Source: Antitrichia curtipendula (lineage: Eukaryota > Streptophyta > Bryopsida > Hypnales > Leucodontaceae). From it: a stretch of DNA of 64,000 nucleotides. The DNA lies in NCBI GenBank assembly GCA_951230915.1, contig OX579636.1:33539567-33603566 (forward strand), read 5' to 3'. The translations under genes and the position numbers were made by a program. Below the pieces are notes generated by a model. It searched no databases. It was not told where the DNA came from and worked only from the letters and a program-made list of their open reading frames with translations. This document shows, piece after piece, positions 1 through 10,852 of the stretch. Position 1 is the first letter of the stretch; every line of letters starts with the position of its first letter.

Positions 1-712
1 GGCTTATCTAGCAAATTCCACCTACCAATTGTAATTCTACTTCCCAAACAAACATAGCTTTGAAATTTGAACACAAAACAACATGTACAAAGAAAAGCCT
101 CAACTTAGAAAGAGCTGACTTACACTCTAAATTCTTTGAACAATTAGTACATTGCCCAATATATCTTGTAAGCAATCAAATTTTGTTGTGTGATTGGTGT
201 AGTTGTCTTGCAAAATATATAGTGAGAAACTTCTGATGTCATGAGAGTTTGCACTCATACCCAAAATAGTGTCTCTAAAAGGTCACCTAATCTCTCAATG
301 AAAGCACTCTCTTACATATTGGTTTAAGTTATTACATCTGGATGCAAATAGTCTTCCCTACCTTAGAATAAGCATGCACATTCCCTTTGAAGTTGTGAAA
401 CAACAATATGCATCGCCGTGCCAAAAAGAATAAATTATTTATTGCAAAGGTATTCGTGAAGGAGAGAGTGAAGAGGGAGACTCATAATCATTGGTGACCC
501 AGGTTGTCCCCCTAAAATCTTGTACAGTAGGTACATATGTTGTAGACCACATAAACACAAATTATGAGTGTCGCCTTGAGACCATCTACCAATAAAACTT
601 GAAACCTTCTTGAACAATTGCATTTAAGTTAGTACTCAAATATCGCATTCTTGGATGCGTTGCAAACCTCTAACACAAACAATTAACCTGCTACTGCAAT
701 CATCTTGTCCGA

Positions 713-1357
713 AGGTCGAAATACACGTACATACTTCAAAAAAGCATGCACAGAGCCAAAAGTACAGGAAACAATGCGATAAACAACGGAAATCCTACCA
801 GCGAAGTAAACACAACAACATAAATTATATTGAAAATTTAATCTAAGCAACCAATTTAAAGTGGACCTCAGTCAAGAGCAAAACATCCATCAACCTTTGC
901 TTTGTCACATCAAATTCAAAGAAGACAACATAATCCAATGCTCAAACCGCCTCCTTAGTAAACGGAAGTTTCAACTCACCATTTTCTTGTATACATCCAA
1001 GAATGGCTTATGGACCACTACCAAGACTTTACCAACAAGCCACGCAATCTCAGGTCTCCACATCCCCAATTCCAATCCTCAAAATGGCGATGCAAATCCA
1101 CCAAACCTTCGAAGCCTCCAAACCACCAAATCTCCAAACCCTAGAATGAACTCCTGCACTGAAATGCCAAGTCCTGATTACATCAGCCCTAAGAAAGGAA
1201 ACCAAAGAGTTTCTACAACATTCAGATATGAAGGTGGAAATTGAGAAAGGAAAGCGAGAAGCCTCTACAACATTCAAATATGAAGGTCGAAATACACGTA
1301 CATACTTCAAAAAAGCATGCACAAAGCCAAAAGTGCAGGAAACAATGCAATAAACAA
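713..1357 (+). repeat. Pair of ~75-bp direct repeats, 570 bp apart
   Basis: Positions 713-787 and 1283-1357 carry almost the same sequence, starting GGTCGAAATACACGTACATA and ending near a GGAAACAATGC motif, with only a few substitutions. Between them, 1210-1240 and 1261-1290 share a second shorter repeat (CTACAACATTCARATATGAA). This looks like a local segmental duplication rather than a transposon, because there are no inverted termini. Confidence 0.7.
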
Positions 1358-2107
1358 ATGTAAGCAATTGATAGACAAATTGCATAGTGCCTAGCCACTA
1401 CACTTAAATAATTTGGAACAAAGTTGGTGTGAGAATTTGGTTTTGCAAGCTTCTATCTCTTTTGGAGAATCTGAAACTAACACATTTGAAGACAATTCAA
1501 GAAGCAGGTAGAGGATACTACAGCTGGAGTGTCCCAACATTCTTCACTAATATCAATTCCCCCCGCAACCAAGCCACTCACCCAGCTGAAACATCCAATT
1601 GGTCCAAATCAGAAAACTCCAACACTCTCCATCTCTTTCCAAGCCCTCCTTCTTCATTCTCCACTCCAACATCCCCGCATTGCACTCACCATATGCATTG
1701 ACCATTACACAACCACCAACCCTCCAACAACAATCCATTCCCTTGCTCTCTTCTCTACCAAAAAGTTCCATAAAAACAACCCAATTTAGACAACCAAATC
1801 CTCTAACCCACACCCACACAAACCCAAACACACAAACTTTCGTCCCAACCCACCCAGCGGACTGCAAGTAATCCAGCAACTTCAAAATCCACCCACCTGG
1901 GACTCCTCCAGGAACTCTTCTACGGAACTTTCAGCTTTGGTGCCGCAGCAACATTCTCCAATGTCTTTCAGCTTTGGTGCCGCAAAGTGTCGCATCAGCA
2001 TTCTCCAGCGCGGGCTGGATGATAAATGAATGGATGGAGTGGGTAGGTGAAAATTTTGACGAAATATTTGAAATGCTCACATTGAACTTGTAACCCGAGG
2101 TCGACCG

Positions 2108-2165
2108 CGGTGCTTCAGGCTTCACCGCAGGTGCCCTGTGCTTCACCGCAGGTGCCCCGCGCTTG
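2108..2165 (+). repeat. Short GC-rich tandem repeat
   Basis: The unit GCTTCACCGCAGGTGCCC occurs twice in tandem with a partial third unit. A related doubling (CTTTCAGCTTTGGTGCCGCA) lies just upstream at about 1930-1985. It is simple minisatellite-like sequence with no known function. Confidence 0.6.
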
Positions 2166-2484
2166 TGCAAGGGATGACATTACATGGCCCTTTTGGTACA
2201 CCATATCCGGCGTCACATTGACAGTCAAGGTGGTCGGCGCGCGTAGGCAGTGAATCGTTGGACGACGAAACGGCTTGGGGTGTCAAAGTGGTTGGTGAAC
2301 ACAGTTGGATTTTAGCGAGATCTTTGTTCAGTTCTTGGTGGTCGATGGAGAACAACATGAGGGAAGCTATAATTTACAATTAGAATTTGAAAGGTTTAAT
2401 TAGATGCGTCTTTCTAACAAATATACAAAGTTTGGAACATGCCATAATAAGCATGCAACGTTGTAAGTTTGTTTTGGATAATGT

Positions 2485-2713
2485 TTAATCCTTAAACATC
2501 GAGGAAGACATTTGGCGTCCGATGGATGACAAGGAATCAATCTAGTAGGACATAAGTGCAACTATTCATCCTTGGATTTTTGTTTTGAAAAAAGAGAGCC
2601 TTCTACAGTAGTTTGACTTTCAATGAGTACTTTTGCTAATTCTTAATCCAATGTTTCACACAATAATGTAAAGGGATGATTTCCAAGGTCACCTACTTGT
2701 CCTTTAAGGGTAA
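2485..2713 (+). mobile_element. Short TTAA-bounded MITE (S family), copy 1
   Basis: This 229-bp element starts TTAATCCTTAAAC and ends GTCCTTTAAGGGTAA, so its ends are inverted repeats beginning with TTAA. The interior carries the family landmarks AAGTGCAACTATTCATCC and AGTTTGACTTYCAATGAG. It is non-coding. Opposite-orientation and same-orientation relatives occur at 2972, 6854, 26569 and 35649. TTAA at both ends fits a TTAA target-site duplication, although with a palindromic target this cannot be proved from one copy. Confidence 0.65.
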
Positions 2714-2971
2714 AATTAGATGCATCCATTCCTTTGCATTTAAGCAATTCATCATAGTTGAAGGCACATTTTGCTAGAAAAAATAATTTTGCAAGTATTG
2801 GCAATGGGAAATCATGAATTTTCAAAAATAAAAAATAAAAAATTGGATAAGGCATCTATTTTTTGTGCATTTTCAAAAGAGAGCTCTCTAATGCATCCAA
2901 AACCACACTCTAATAAAGTTGCCTTGATTTTGACACATAAATCTTAAAAAATCAGCACTCAACAACCACAG

Positions 2972-3200
2972 TTAACCCTTAAACGGCGAGCTAGTCATCT
3001 GGAAATCATGTATTTGTGTACCGTGTAAATTATTGGCTTAAAAAAAATGAAAAAGCGCTCATTGGAAGACAAACTATTGTAGAAGATCTTCCCTTTCCAC
3101 ACAAAATTTGGAAGATGAATAATTGCACTCTTGTCCTACATGAAGAAATTATTTGTCATTCATCGGCTAAAAAACATCCTTGGTGGCATTTATGGATTAA
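2972..3200 (-). mobile_element. Short TTAA-bounded MITE (S family), copy 2, inverted
   Basis: It has the same 229-bp length as copy 1 but opposite orientation. It begins TTAACCCTTAAAC and ends in ATTTATGGATTAA. The interior holds the reverse complement of the family landmarks. The frame at 3016-3240 is just a reading through this repeat and is not a gene. Confidence 0.65.
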
Positions 3201-3236
3201 GCATGGGGATAGTTTTAAGGTACTTTTGGTGACACT

Positions 3237-4530
3237 TTGACCCGTAAACTCGAAGCCCCAAATTTTAGTGTTGACAATACTTTGAAGTTAAATAAAATAA
3301 AATTTATTTATTAAATTTTAGTAGTATATATATATATATATATATATATTTATTTATTTATTTAAATTATTTCTAGTTTTAGCATCAAAATTCCAATTTT
3401 GAAAATAATTGATTATAATTTTTTTGTTCAAGATTTTCTGCAAGGGTGTCCATTGCAATCTTGACTTTCCGTAGTGTTGATGACTTTTGGAAATGAACCA
3501 CAAATATACTACATTTTGGAGAAAAAATCACATTAGAAATTCATTCAAAAAATTTATAGAGTAGGATTTGAACAGACATAAAGTGATTGAAGTTCTAGAT
3601 GTGAGACCCTTTATCCTCATATTTTTTTGGTGACCAAATTTTTAGATTTGACATGTGAAAAGAAGATTAAAAAACTTCAAAGCACTTTTGATGTTTTAAC
3701 ACCCTCAAGATCAAACAGTTTAATCTTTCAATCCATAATTGATATTGTTGTGTTTTATTTTTCTATGTGGTCTCTAACATGTCTAGTTTGAATTTGTACT
3801 CGGGGAGTTCACTTAGAGTATCCATTAGATGCCACTTGAGAGCAAAACTTTGGACCCCCTATATACTTTTTGAATTTTAAATAAAACAAAACAAAAAATA
3901 TGAATAGATTTTCCTACTTTGAAAGTTTATATTTTGAATTATTGATATTTTTATTTGTTAATAATAATTAGTTACAAATTTTTGAAGTAAAAAGATACAC
4001 TATGGAACTAAAAAATAACTTTCACATCCCTATATTATATAAGAAAAAATTGTCTAAAAAATGAACAAAAAATTCCTAAAAATTAACTCTCTATTAAAAG
4101 CTCATTTTGAGTTGAATATTGATTCAAGGTCAACTAAATGTGTTCTCTATAATTATTTGAGTTGAATATTGATTCAATGGTCATCTAAATGTGTTCTCTA
4201 TAATTATTTGAGTTGAAAAACATGCCATTTTAGTTCATTTTCAACCTCTTCTAGAAACCATTTCATATTTTATTTGAGTTGGAAATATTGGCAATAGAAA
4301 CCTATAGTCCATTATTAAACGATGCTCAAAATTTTAGGTTGAAATTATAGTTTATTAGAAAACACTTGTTTGCACGTGGTTTGTTGTAGTAGAACTAAGT
4401 GCACCCCCCGAGAATTTGTACGGTTATAATTCCAAAAAAATTGATACAATTTATCAAAATGTTGATTTTTTGTTCAATTTAGAGCAAATTCCTAGAAGCT
4501 CAAAAAAGGCCTTGGGCATTTAGCGGTTAT
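3237..4530 (+). mobile_element. Diverged member of the CCCC/GGGG TTAA family (type 2)
   Basis: The left end (TTTGACCCGTAAACTCGAAG) and right end (GGCCTTGGGCATTTAGCGGT) are decayed versions of the 22-bp inverted termini of the element at 57621-58275. The interior also matches that copy (an ACTTTGAAGTTAAATA block near the start and a TTGATACAATTTATCAAAAT block near the end). The TTAA at each end has been lost by mutation, and the copy is about twice as long as its relative. A TA/TTTA microsatellite lies inside it. Confidence 0.5.
3325..3363. repeat. (TA)n / (TTTA)n microsatellite
   Basis: An uninterrupted run of TA dinucleotides is followed by TTTA units. It is simple sequence inside an old repeat and is not a promoter element. 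Confidence 0.95.
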
Positions 4531-4595
4531 AAGAACTTTAGATTGAATCAATGGGTACACGGACTTAAAAGGGTGCTTCTACCTTGGTATAAACA

Positions 4596-5520
4596 TTGAC
4601 CCCTAAGGTTCCTTGACTATGTTATCACCAAAAACGCTCAAAATTTGTCATGTTTAGTACAAGTATCAAAATTTTGAAAAATATCATTTGGGGACATATG
4701 TAACCATAGAATCTTCTAGTACACTAGATTGAAAAGACATGGAAAAAATTCAGAAATTTTCACACTGTAGATTGCAAGATATTAGCATTTGAAGTGACAA
4801 AAATCATTTTTTGGTCCTTGCGAAAAATCAGGCAGTTGCACTTCACAAGCTCACATTTGTATGAAAAAATGTCCAAAATGGTGGTGCTTCTTTGGATTCA
4901 TTCTTCAAGGCAATTTGGCTACGTGCTTGAAAGCTCTTAGATCATTTGGAATTGTACAACATATAGGAAAAAAATAATAAGTAGAAAGATGTAGAAAATG
5001 ATTCAATGTACAAAATTGTTAACAATTTATTTATGAAATTGAAAAATGCCAATCCCAATGGTTGCAATGTTGTAATAAGCAATCTACATCCTACAGTTTT
5101 ATTTTTTGAAAATATTGAAAATAGAGTAAAATAAAGAACTTCAAAGTTTATCCTAGAGTAGAGAATCTACAACTGCCCGCAAACCAAAACACCTCATAAC
5201 TTTTGACTCATTGATCAAAATGGAATGATTCAAAGCTTTCTATGGATATATAAATCTAAGAAAATAATTTTAAATTTTTATTTTTGAAAAAAGTGATTTT
5301 TCAGGTCTGCCCCAATTGCCCGAGTTGAGAATCAAACCACATATTAGGCCATAATTTTTTACTCATATTTTCAAGTGTCCTTAAATTTAGTGCGCATGAA
5401 AGACATTCTTTGTCCACACCTATTAAAATTTGGGCCCAAAATATAGAAATCTCTTGTCACACGTACCTGCCCAATATTCCTATACTGCCAAAAAATGCAA
5501 CTTGGTCCTTTAGGGGTTAA
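4596..5520 (-). mobile_element. piggyBac-like MITE (P family), copy A
   Basis: This 925-bp element has left end TTGACCCCTAAGGTTCC, which is one mutation away from TTAACCCC, and right end GGTCCTTTAGGGGTTAA. It is inverted relative to copies C, E and F and aligns with them through shared internal blocks (CACTTCACAAGCTCACATTT, ATGCCAATCCCAATGGTTG, CATAACTTTTGACTCAT). It is non-coding, and no transposase is visible. Confidence 0.75.
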
Positions 5521-6353
5521 ATGTCAATTTTGGAATTACATTAGAGTGTTCTGAACATTGATCAAATGTTGTGCTAAAAGGGGTTGAATTCTAATTGTGC
5601 TATTTAACCCATAAGGATGTTATGGATCTAAATGGTGCAATAGATGATGGATGACTTCACTATCAATTGTAGAAACAAAGGATCTATCTATTGGTTCAAT
5701 AATTGGAATATTTTGGTAATGACCTTAGTTTGGGGAGGGGGAGGCACATTCTTCTAGGATTGAGGATTAATCTTTAAAAGCCGACACAGATATTTTTGTC
5801 CAATTGATGGCATAGAATCTTTCTACATAAAATAGAAGTGCGACTATTCATCACTAAAATTTTGCTGTGAAAAGGGAAGGTCTTCTACAATAGTTTGACT
5901 TCCAATAGGTACTTTTGAATTATTTTAAGCCAATCATATGGTAATCAAAGGGATGATTGGCACAATCACTAGCCTGTTCTTTAAGGATTAGCTTTGTAGT
6001 GTCCTTGTAGGCACTAAGTGTCCAATGGATGATAGTAAATCCCTCTATGTAAGATAGAAGTGCAAATGTTCATCCTTAGAATTTTGTGCAAAAAGGATTA
6101 GTCTTAGACACAATTATTTGATCTCATCTCCAATAAATGGATTTAGTTTATTTAAAAAAGATGATTCACACTCTACCAAAAAAAGATAATCTTTACAATG
6201 ACCAACCCATCCTTTTAGGGTTAGCCTTGAAACCAAAGTGGTCTCTTGGATGATTTCATTGTTAATTGTAGAAAAAGAGAATGCACATATTGGCCCAATA
6301 ATCACAAAATATTGGTGACTATCTTGGTTTTGGAGGGCCTTGTCTTTACAAGG
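5521..6353 (+). repeat. Array of decayed short TTAA-family MITEs
   Basis: At least two worn copies of the S family lie head to tail, at about 5769-5994 and 5990-6229. Each carries the landmarks of the family (AGAAGTGCRACTATTCATC-like, TTTGACTTCCAATRGGT-like) and ends in a TTTAAGGATTA- or TTTTAGGGTTA-like tail. I see no gene in this stretch. Confidence 0.5.
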
Positions 6354-6836
6354 TTAATCCATAATCAACGTTGGAGACGTTTTCCGATCAATAAATGACA
6401 AAGAATCTTTCCATGCACGACCAAAGTGCAACTATGTATTTTTCAAATTTTGTGTGATAGGGAAAGGTCTTCTACAATATTTTGACTTCCAATGAATGCT
6501 TTTGCATTTTTTTAAGCCAACAATTCATACAACACTGGGATTTTTTTCATTTTCCATGAAGTGGCAAAGTAGTGATATTAAATGTTACGGTGGTCCTCCA
6601 AGTTTCAACATTCATCCACGTACTGGATAGAAAATGTGATACTACGTATCTATAATTCTATTTTCATTCACAATGTGGCAATTTCATCCAAAATTTTACT
6701 AAAAATTTCCTATAGGCTTGGTGCCAGGTCAAATTTTTTGGTGTAATTTTGCACCAAATCACCAGAAAAAACCCACTATCATACAGTACCAAAATAGATG
6801 ATTTCCACGATAAATGGCTCGTCTTTTAAGAGTTAA
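6354..6836 (+). mobile_element. Short TTAA-family MITE interrupted by another repeat
   Basis: The element starts GGTTAATCCATAATCAAC and ends CTTTTAAGAGTTAA. Its body has the S-family landmarks but is split by a roughly 240-bp repeat at 6537-6774 that belongs to another family. Confidence 0.5.
6537..6774 (+). repeat. Dispersed ~240-bp repeat (R1 family)
   Basis: It runs from a GGGATTTTTTTCATTTTCCA end through ACAATGTGGCAATTTCATCC to CACCAAATCACCAG. Inverted copies lie at about 13800-13945 (partial), 23362-23637 and 55466-55645. It is non-coding with no clear terminal inverted repeat, so its class is unknown. Confidence 0.6.
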
Positions 6837-6853
6837 TGTCAATCCTTTCAAAG

Positions 6854-7073
6854 TTAACCCTTAAAAGACACATTGGTGTCGTGGAAATCATTCCTTTGGT
6901 TGCCATGTGAATCATTCGCTTACAAAATTGCAAAAGCACTCATTGGAAGTCAAATTACTATTACTACCCTTTTCACAACAAAATTTCAAAGATGAAGAGT
7001 TGCACTTCTATCCTACTAGAAGGATTCTTTGTCATCCATTGCACACCAAACGTCCTCGACGTTTAAAGGTTAA
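6854..7073 (-). mobile_element. Short TTAA-bounded MITE (S family), copy 3
   Basis: This 220-bp element starts TTAACCCTTAAAAG and ends GACGTTTAAAGGTTAA. It is oriented like copy 2. The apparent reading frame at 6907-7113 is repeat sequence. Confidence 0.65.
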
Positions 7074-8929
7074 TGTCAACCCCTCTAGGAACACACTCTT
7101 GTTGTTACCCTAAACCGCCTTCCAAATTCACATAATTGTAAGTATGGAAGTTTCTTGGGTCACTTTTACATGCAAACATTGTGGTGTCACAAATGCTACA
7201 AACACAACCATTTTGGACGCCTTTGAACATCCCCACATTAGGGTGCCCAAGGTAGTTGATATGGGGAGTGGGCATGCCCGGGCTATGAAGCTTGTCGCAT
7301 GACAAGCATAGGGAGGGCCAAAAAATGGCCAACTATAGCCAAATTGGTTGTGTGCCCATGCAAATGGTGAACCTCATGCATGACTCACTATGCAATTTGA
7401 CTATTTCTTGTTGGTAAATGAAGATAAATATCATCTCCAAAAATTCTTTTAAAATTTAGAAACTCCAATTAGAAGTCATGGACAAATTTGAGAGAGGAAG
7501 TTCGAAAATGTCAAAACCTTTCCAACCCCTCTCTCAAATTTGTCTATAAATTTTGATTGAAAGTTTTAAGTCTCAAACAGATTTTTGGAGATGAAAGTTA
7601 TCTTCATTTAACAACTTTTTTCAGTTCAGTTTTTTTTAAATAAGATTTTCTACTATGTCTAAATGAAGTTTTACATTATCCCACATGGGGTTGTTCTCCC
7701 TCCTACCATCCCATGTGCATGTGAGGAACTTCTCCTCGCACACAAACCCAAAGTAAGTTGGCAATGATTTTGAAGAAATATAATATGGTTGTTGGATTCA
7801 ATTCTCTCATTTAATAAGGTTAACTATTTTGTAGTTTATTTTCCTAAGCTATGAAACTGCATAACATTGCATTCTCCACTTGGCACCCCTTGTAGGCATG
7901 TCCAGCACGGGGCACATGAGAAACAGTGTTGCCCCGACCTCCAATTCCATACACCAAATGAGCATTTGGCGCCCTTCTCTGGCGAGTCAGCTGTGGGGAT
8001 GCTCTAAGCTGTGACATCGAAAGGGCTGACCGTGTCTCGCTGTCATTGCTTTCAGGATGATGAATTTTGGACAGTAAAGATAAGAGCATGCAAGAGCACA
8101 GTAGACATGATAACTTGAATTAGTCTGCTGGTCATATTAGGTGGATTGGAGAAATTACAAGTTTCAAAGGTACAAAAGCAATGGTGTGCGTATAATTCTC
8201 ATCCTGTTATCACATTATCCAAGTCGAAGGTTAATGATTATCTCTCCAGGGTGTCTTGTGTGACTGGTGTTAACAAGGCAACACCCTTCCCCGGGGACTT
8301 AAGAAGATTTGAAAGACGGAACATCTGACACATACGTTCAAATTCATTGTTGAAAAATGGAGAAGCTTGGAAGCGCTCTTCCATCCTGTTATTTTCGAAG
8401 ACACCACTAAGCTCAGTATGTACCTCCCACTCTTCATACTGAGAACAATCGACATTCTGAAAAATAAGATGTACTCTGTGACTCCGCACTTTAAACTACT
8501 TACAAGTGTGAACAATCTAAACAGTGAACAATGGGGGAGTAGTGTATTAAAAAACAGGACCACTAAACAAAAACAGATCAAAGAAACCATCCAAAACTTA
8601 GAAGTCGCACTTCACAGACATGCACAGAGATTTAGCAGAACAAAAAATACAAGGGGAAAAACACTGAAAATCTCCTTACAAGTAGAATATTATTCATATA
8701 CAGGGGCCTTTCAAAGGTCAACTTGCAGTAAGGTTAGGAAGTTCTATATCGAGAACAGAGTAGCGATTGCACAATGTCCTGAACATAGAGTAAGATCCTC
8801 GAATGAACACAGTCCTTGACAACATATAGCAAGATCCTGAGCTATTAGAGGTAAGAGGTTTTGATATCAGGTCATCAGACTTCTGTAAACGTCCAACTAC
8901 ACATACAATTACATCCATCTACATATTCT
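7074..8929. other. Spacer downstream of the PI4K gamma gene
   Basis: I recognise no gene here. On the minus strand, 7844-8089 and 7105-7332 are open and less biased than the surrounding AT-rich DNA, but they match no domain I know. The part from about 8100 to 8929 has more balanced composition and directly follows the stop codon of the kinase gene on the minus strand. It probably contains its 3' untranslated region. Confidence 0.4.
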
Positions 8930-10852
8930 TCATTTTTCACATTCCAAACGTCGGTCCATCACATCTGACATCGAAGCGAGAAACTCACGCTCAGTTAGCA
9001 TCCAGCCTTGCTCAACTTCCTCGATCATTTCTTCGATAGGTGACTTCTTGTCCAGGGTTTCGCGACACATCATGGAACCGATCTGAAAAGGGGTCAATCC
9101 AGCAGCTGCTCCCTTCTTCAGAAGCATTGTAGACAAGCGAAACACTCGTTTACAGGCTGTTCGCAAAGACCATCCGTGCTTCTGGAGGAGTGCAAGATCC
9201 TCCTCCGCATCCAGTGAGGCTATGTACTCCAAGGTCGCAGGAGAGAACTGCAACTCAGCTTGCGACCAATAGATCCACTCGAATGTGGCATCCTCGAACT
9301 GCAGAGCGTGACCGAGAACGTTTTAGAACAACAAGCTGAGGCGAATTTGAAAACTCACTTCACACATTGGCATCAGTCATGAATACAAGACAAAATTTGC
9401 AAGGAACTTGAACGAGCAGGTTTTCACCTTCTCAGGAAAGCAATATCCATGATCGATTGGTACAAGCTTGATGTCGTTGCTCTCGTCCCGACAAACCAAG
9501 ATATTACCACCATTTCTATCAGTATTGGCCAGCCTCATGTCAAGAACGGCAATCTTGTGCACTTCTTCAAACGGGAAACTCGCACACCCCATATCTTCAC
9601 AGCTCCCGAAGGCACGAACAAACTGCTGCAGAGAACCGAGCTTGGGTTTTTTCTCCCAGGAGTCCTCCGAGTATCGGAAAGCGTCGTGTGCACAACGAAC
9701 CATCATAGTGGGGGGCACGCCAGCATACCCAGCCGCCTGTTTCCCGGAAGAAGACCTGCGACCCTCCATCGGATGGTCCAGCAAGTAGGCAGCCACTTCC
9801 CGCATAGCGCCCTCACCTACTCTCGTACCTTTCTTCAAACCTTCGCTACTGGCTACTCTCGGGATTTTTGTAAAACCACGGGGGTTGTTAATCGCCAATG
9901 GTTCCTCGTCACAAGGCTTAAAAATGGCTACATTATCTACACCGTAAGAATTCTTGAGGAAGTAAGCCCCGCCAGAGCCTTCCGACGCTAAAGCAGGGGA
10001 GTAACCTCCCTGGAGACCGGCCTTGGCCTGCTCAAAAGTGTCGATTAAGACATCTGGCAACTGGTACCGCAAAATTCCACAAGCTGGTTCCAAAATATGT
10101 AAAGACTTAACCTCGCTCCTAATAATTTCTCCAGCCTTATATCCAGCATCGAAGCTCGGTTGACGTTGAGGAATAGTATACTTCGGCTGGTCTATATGTA
10201 GGTCTTGGACAGTATCTGAGAGAAACCTCTCACTTGGAAGAACAAAATCTTCAGCAGTTACAGAAAGTTCCACGTCCTTTCCAATAATCCGAGTACGTAA
10301 CTTCGAAGATCGCCGCAACACAAGATGCACCGCCACAGCATCATCCTGAAGGCATAATTCATCAATGCGTTTTTGATCTTCCAGATTTTTGCCCTTCAGC
10401 ACCAATTGCTGTGCATCCAAGGCCAATCCTCCCGCTTTCTCGGAAATTCGCTTCTTCAAGTCACGGACAGAACGGTTCCGCCCGACTCGGAATACGTACT
10501 CAGTGCCGTCGGTTGTTTTCACAGTGACGTCAACTATGTCAGAGAGGTGCAGATCCAGATGAAGCTTTTCTCCGTTGGAAACACCATAATCCCTGATTAA
10601 GCGGTCGTCACGAGTAAGCTCCAGGCCCTCGTATACAAGTCTCGGCTGCTTGGTGTAGAAGCCCTTGAAAGCTTGGATCCGCATTTTCACGGACGCAATC
10701 GTGTCGGATTTCAGGACACGCATCGGGATGATCGTGTCCGAACCAAGCATCGCAAGGTAAATTTGAATGGCTTCCACTGCCAGGATGCCCCCGCGATGCC
10801 CCGCGGGAGCGTAGGCTTCTACCGGAATCAAAACAAGCCCTGAAGCAGCCAT
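8930..10852 (-). CDS. PI4KG: Phosphatidylinositol 4-kinase gamma (ubiquitin-like domain kinase)
   Basis: There are two coding exons on the minus strand, 10852-9428 and 9298-8930, joined across an intron (AAG|GTGAAA ... CTGCAG|TTC) in phase 0. The product is 597 residues, typical for plant PI4K gamma. Two ubiquitin-like folds occupy about residues 27-104 and 106-182. A PI3/4-kinase-type domain follows from about 290: a Gly-rich GSGGAYF loop, the ATP lysine in VAIFKP (K312), the catalytic-loop motif NTDRNGGN (443-450) and the metal-binding PIDHG (D467). The family phosphorylates phosphatidylinositol at the 4-position or acts as a protein kinase; in plants it is linked to ubiquitin-pathway partners and stress responses. 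The start chosen is the first Met before the conserved hydrophobic lead-in. The asparagine after DR replaces the histidine seen in many PI kinases; type II-like members also vary here. Identity is secure; activity is inferred. Confidence 0.93.

Larger units (their letters stand above)
1..2484. other. AT-rich spacer, no recognisable gene
   Basis: I recognise no gene here. The open frames at about 861-1244, 1050-1385 and 1553-1885 are low-complexity (Pro/Ser/Thr/His-rich or antisense) and show no domain. The stretch holds a pair of roughly 75-bp direct repeats (713-787 and 1283-1357), a short duplication near 1210-1290, and small GC-rich tandem repeats near 1930-2165. The GC-richer part, 1900-2360, could be an old promoter or exon remnant, but I cannot identify it. 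Confidence 0.5.

Noticed and set aside
861..1244. 127-codon frame with a Met start
   Set aside because: It is low-complexity and overlaps an antisense frame and a local duplication; no domain or conserved pattern.
713..1357. Direct repeats considered as a CRISPR-like array
   Set aside because: There are only two units, 570 bp apart, in a plant genome; there is no array structure.
8367..8819. 150-codon open frame on the plus strand
   Set aside because: It lies just downstream of the kinase stop codon on the other strand, overlaps equally long minus-strand frames and has no recognisable domain.
9449..9991. 180-codon open frame on the plus strand
   Set aside because: It lies exactly opposite the first exon of the PI4K gamma gene and shows no domain; it is an antisense shadow.
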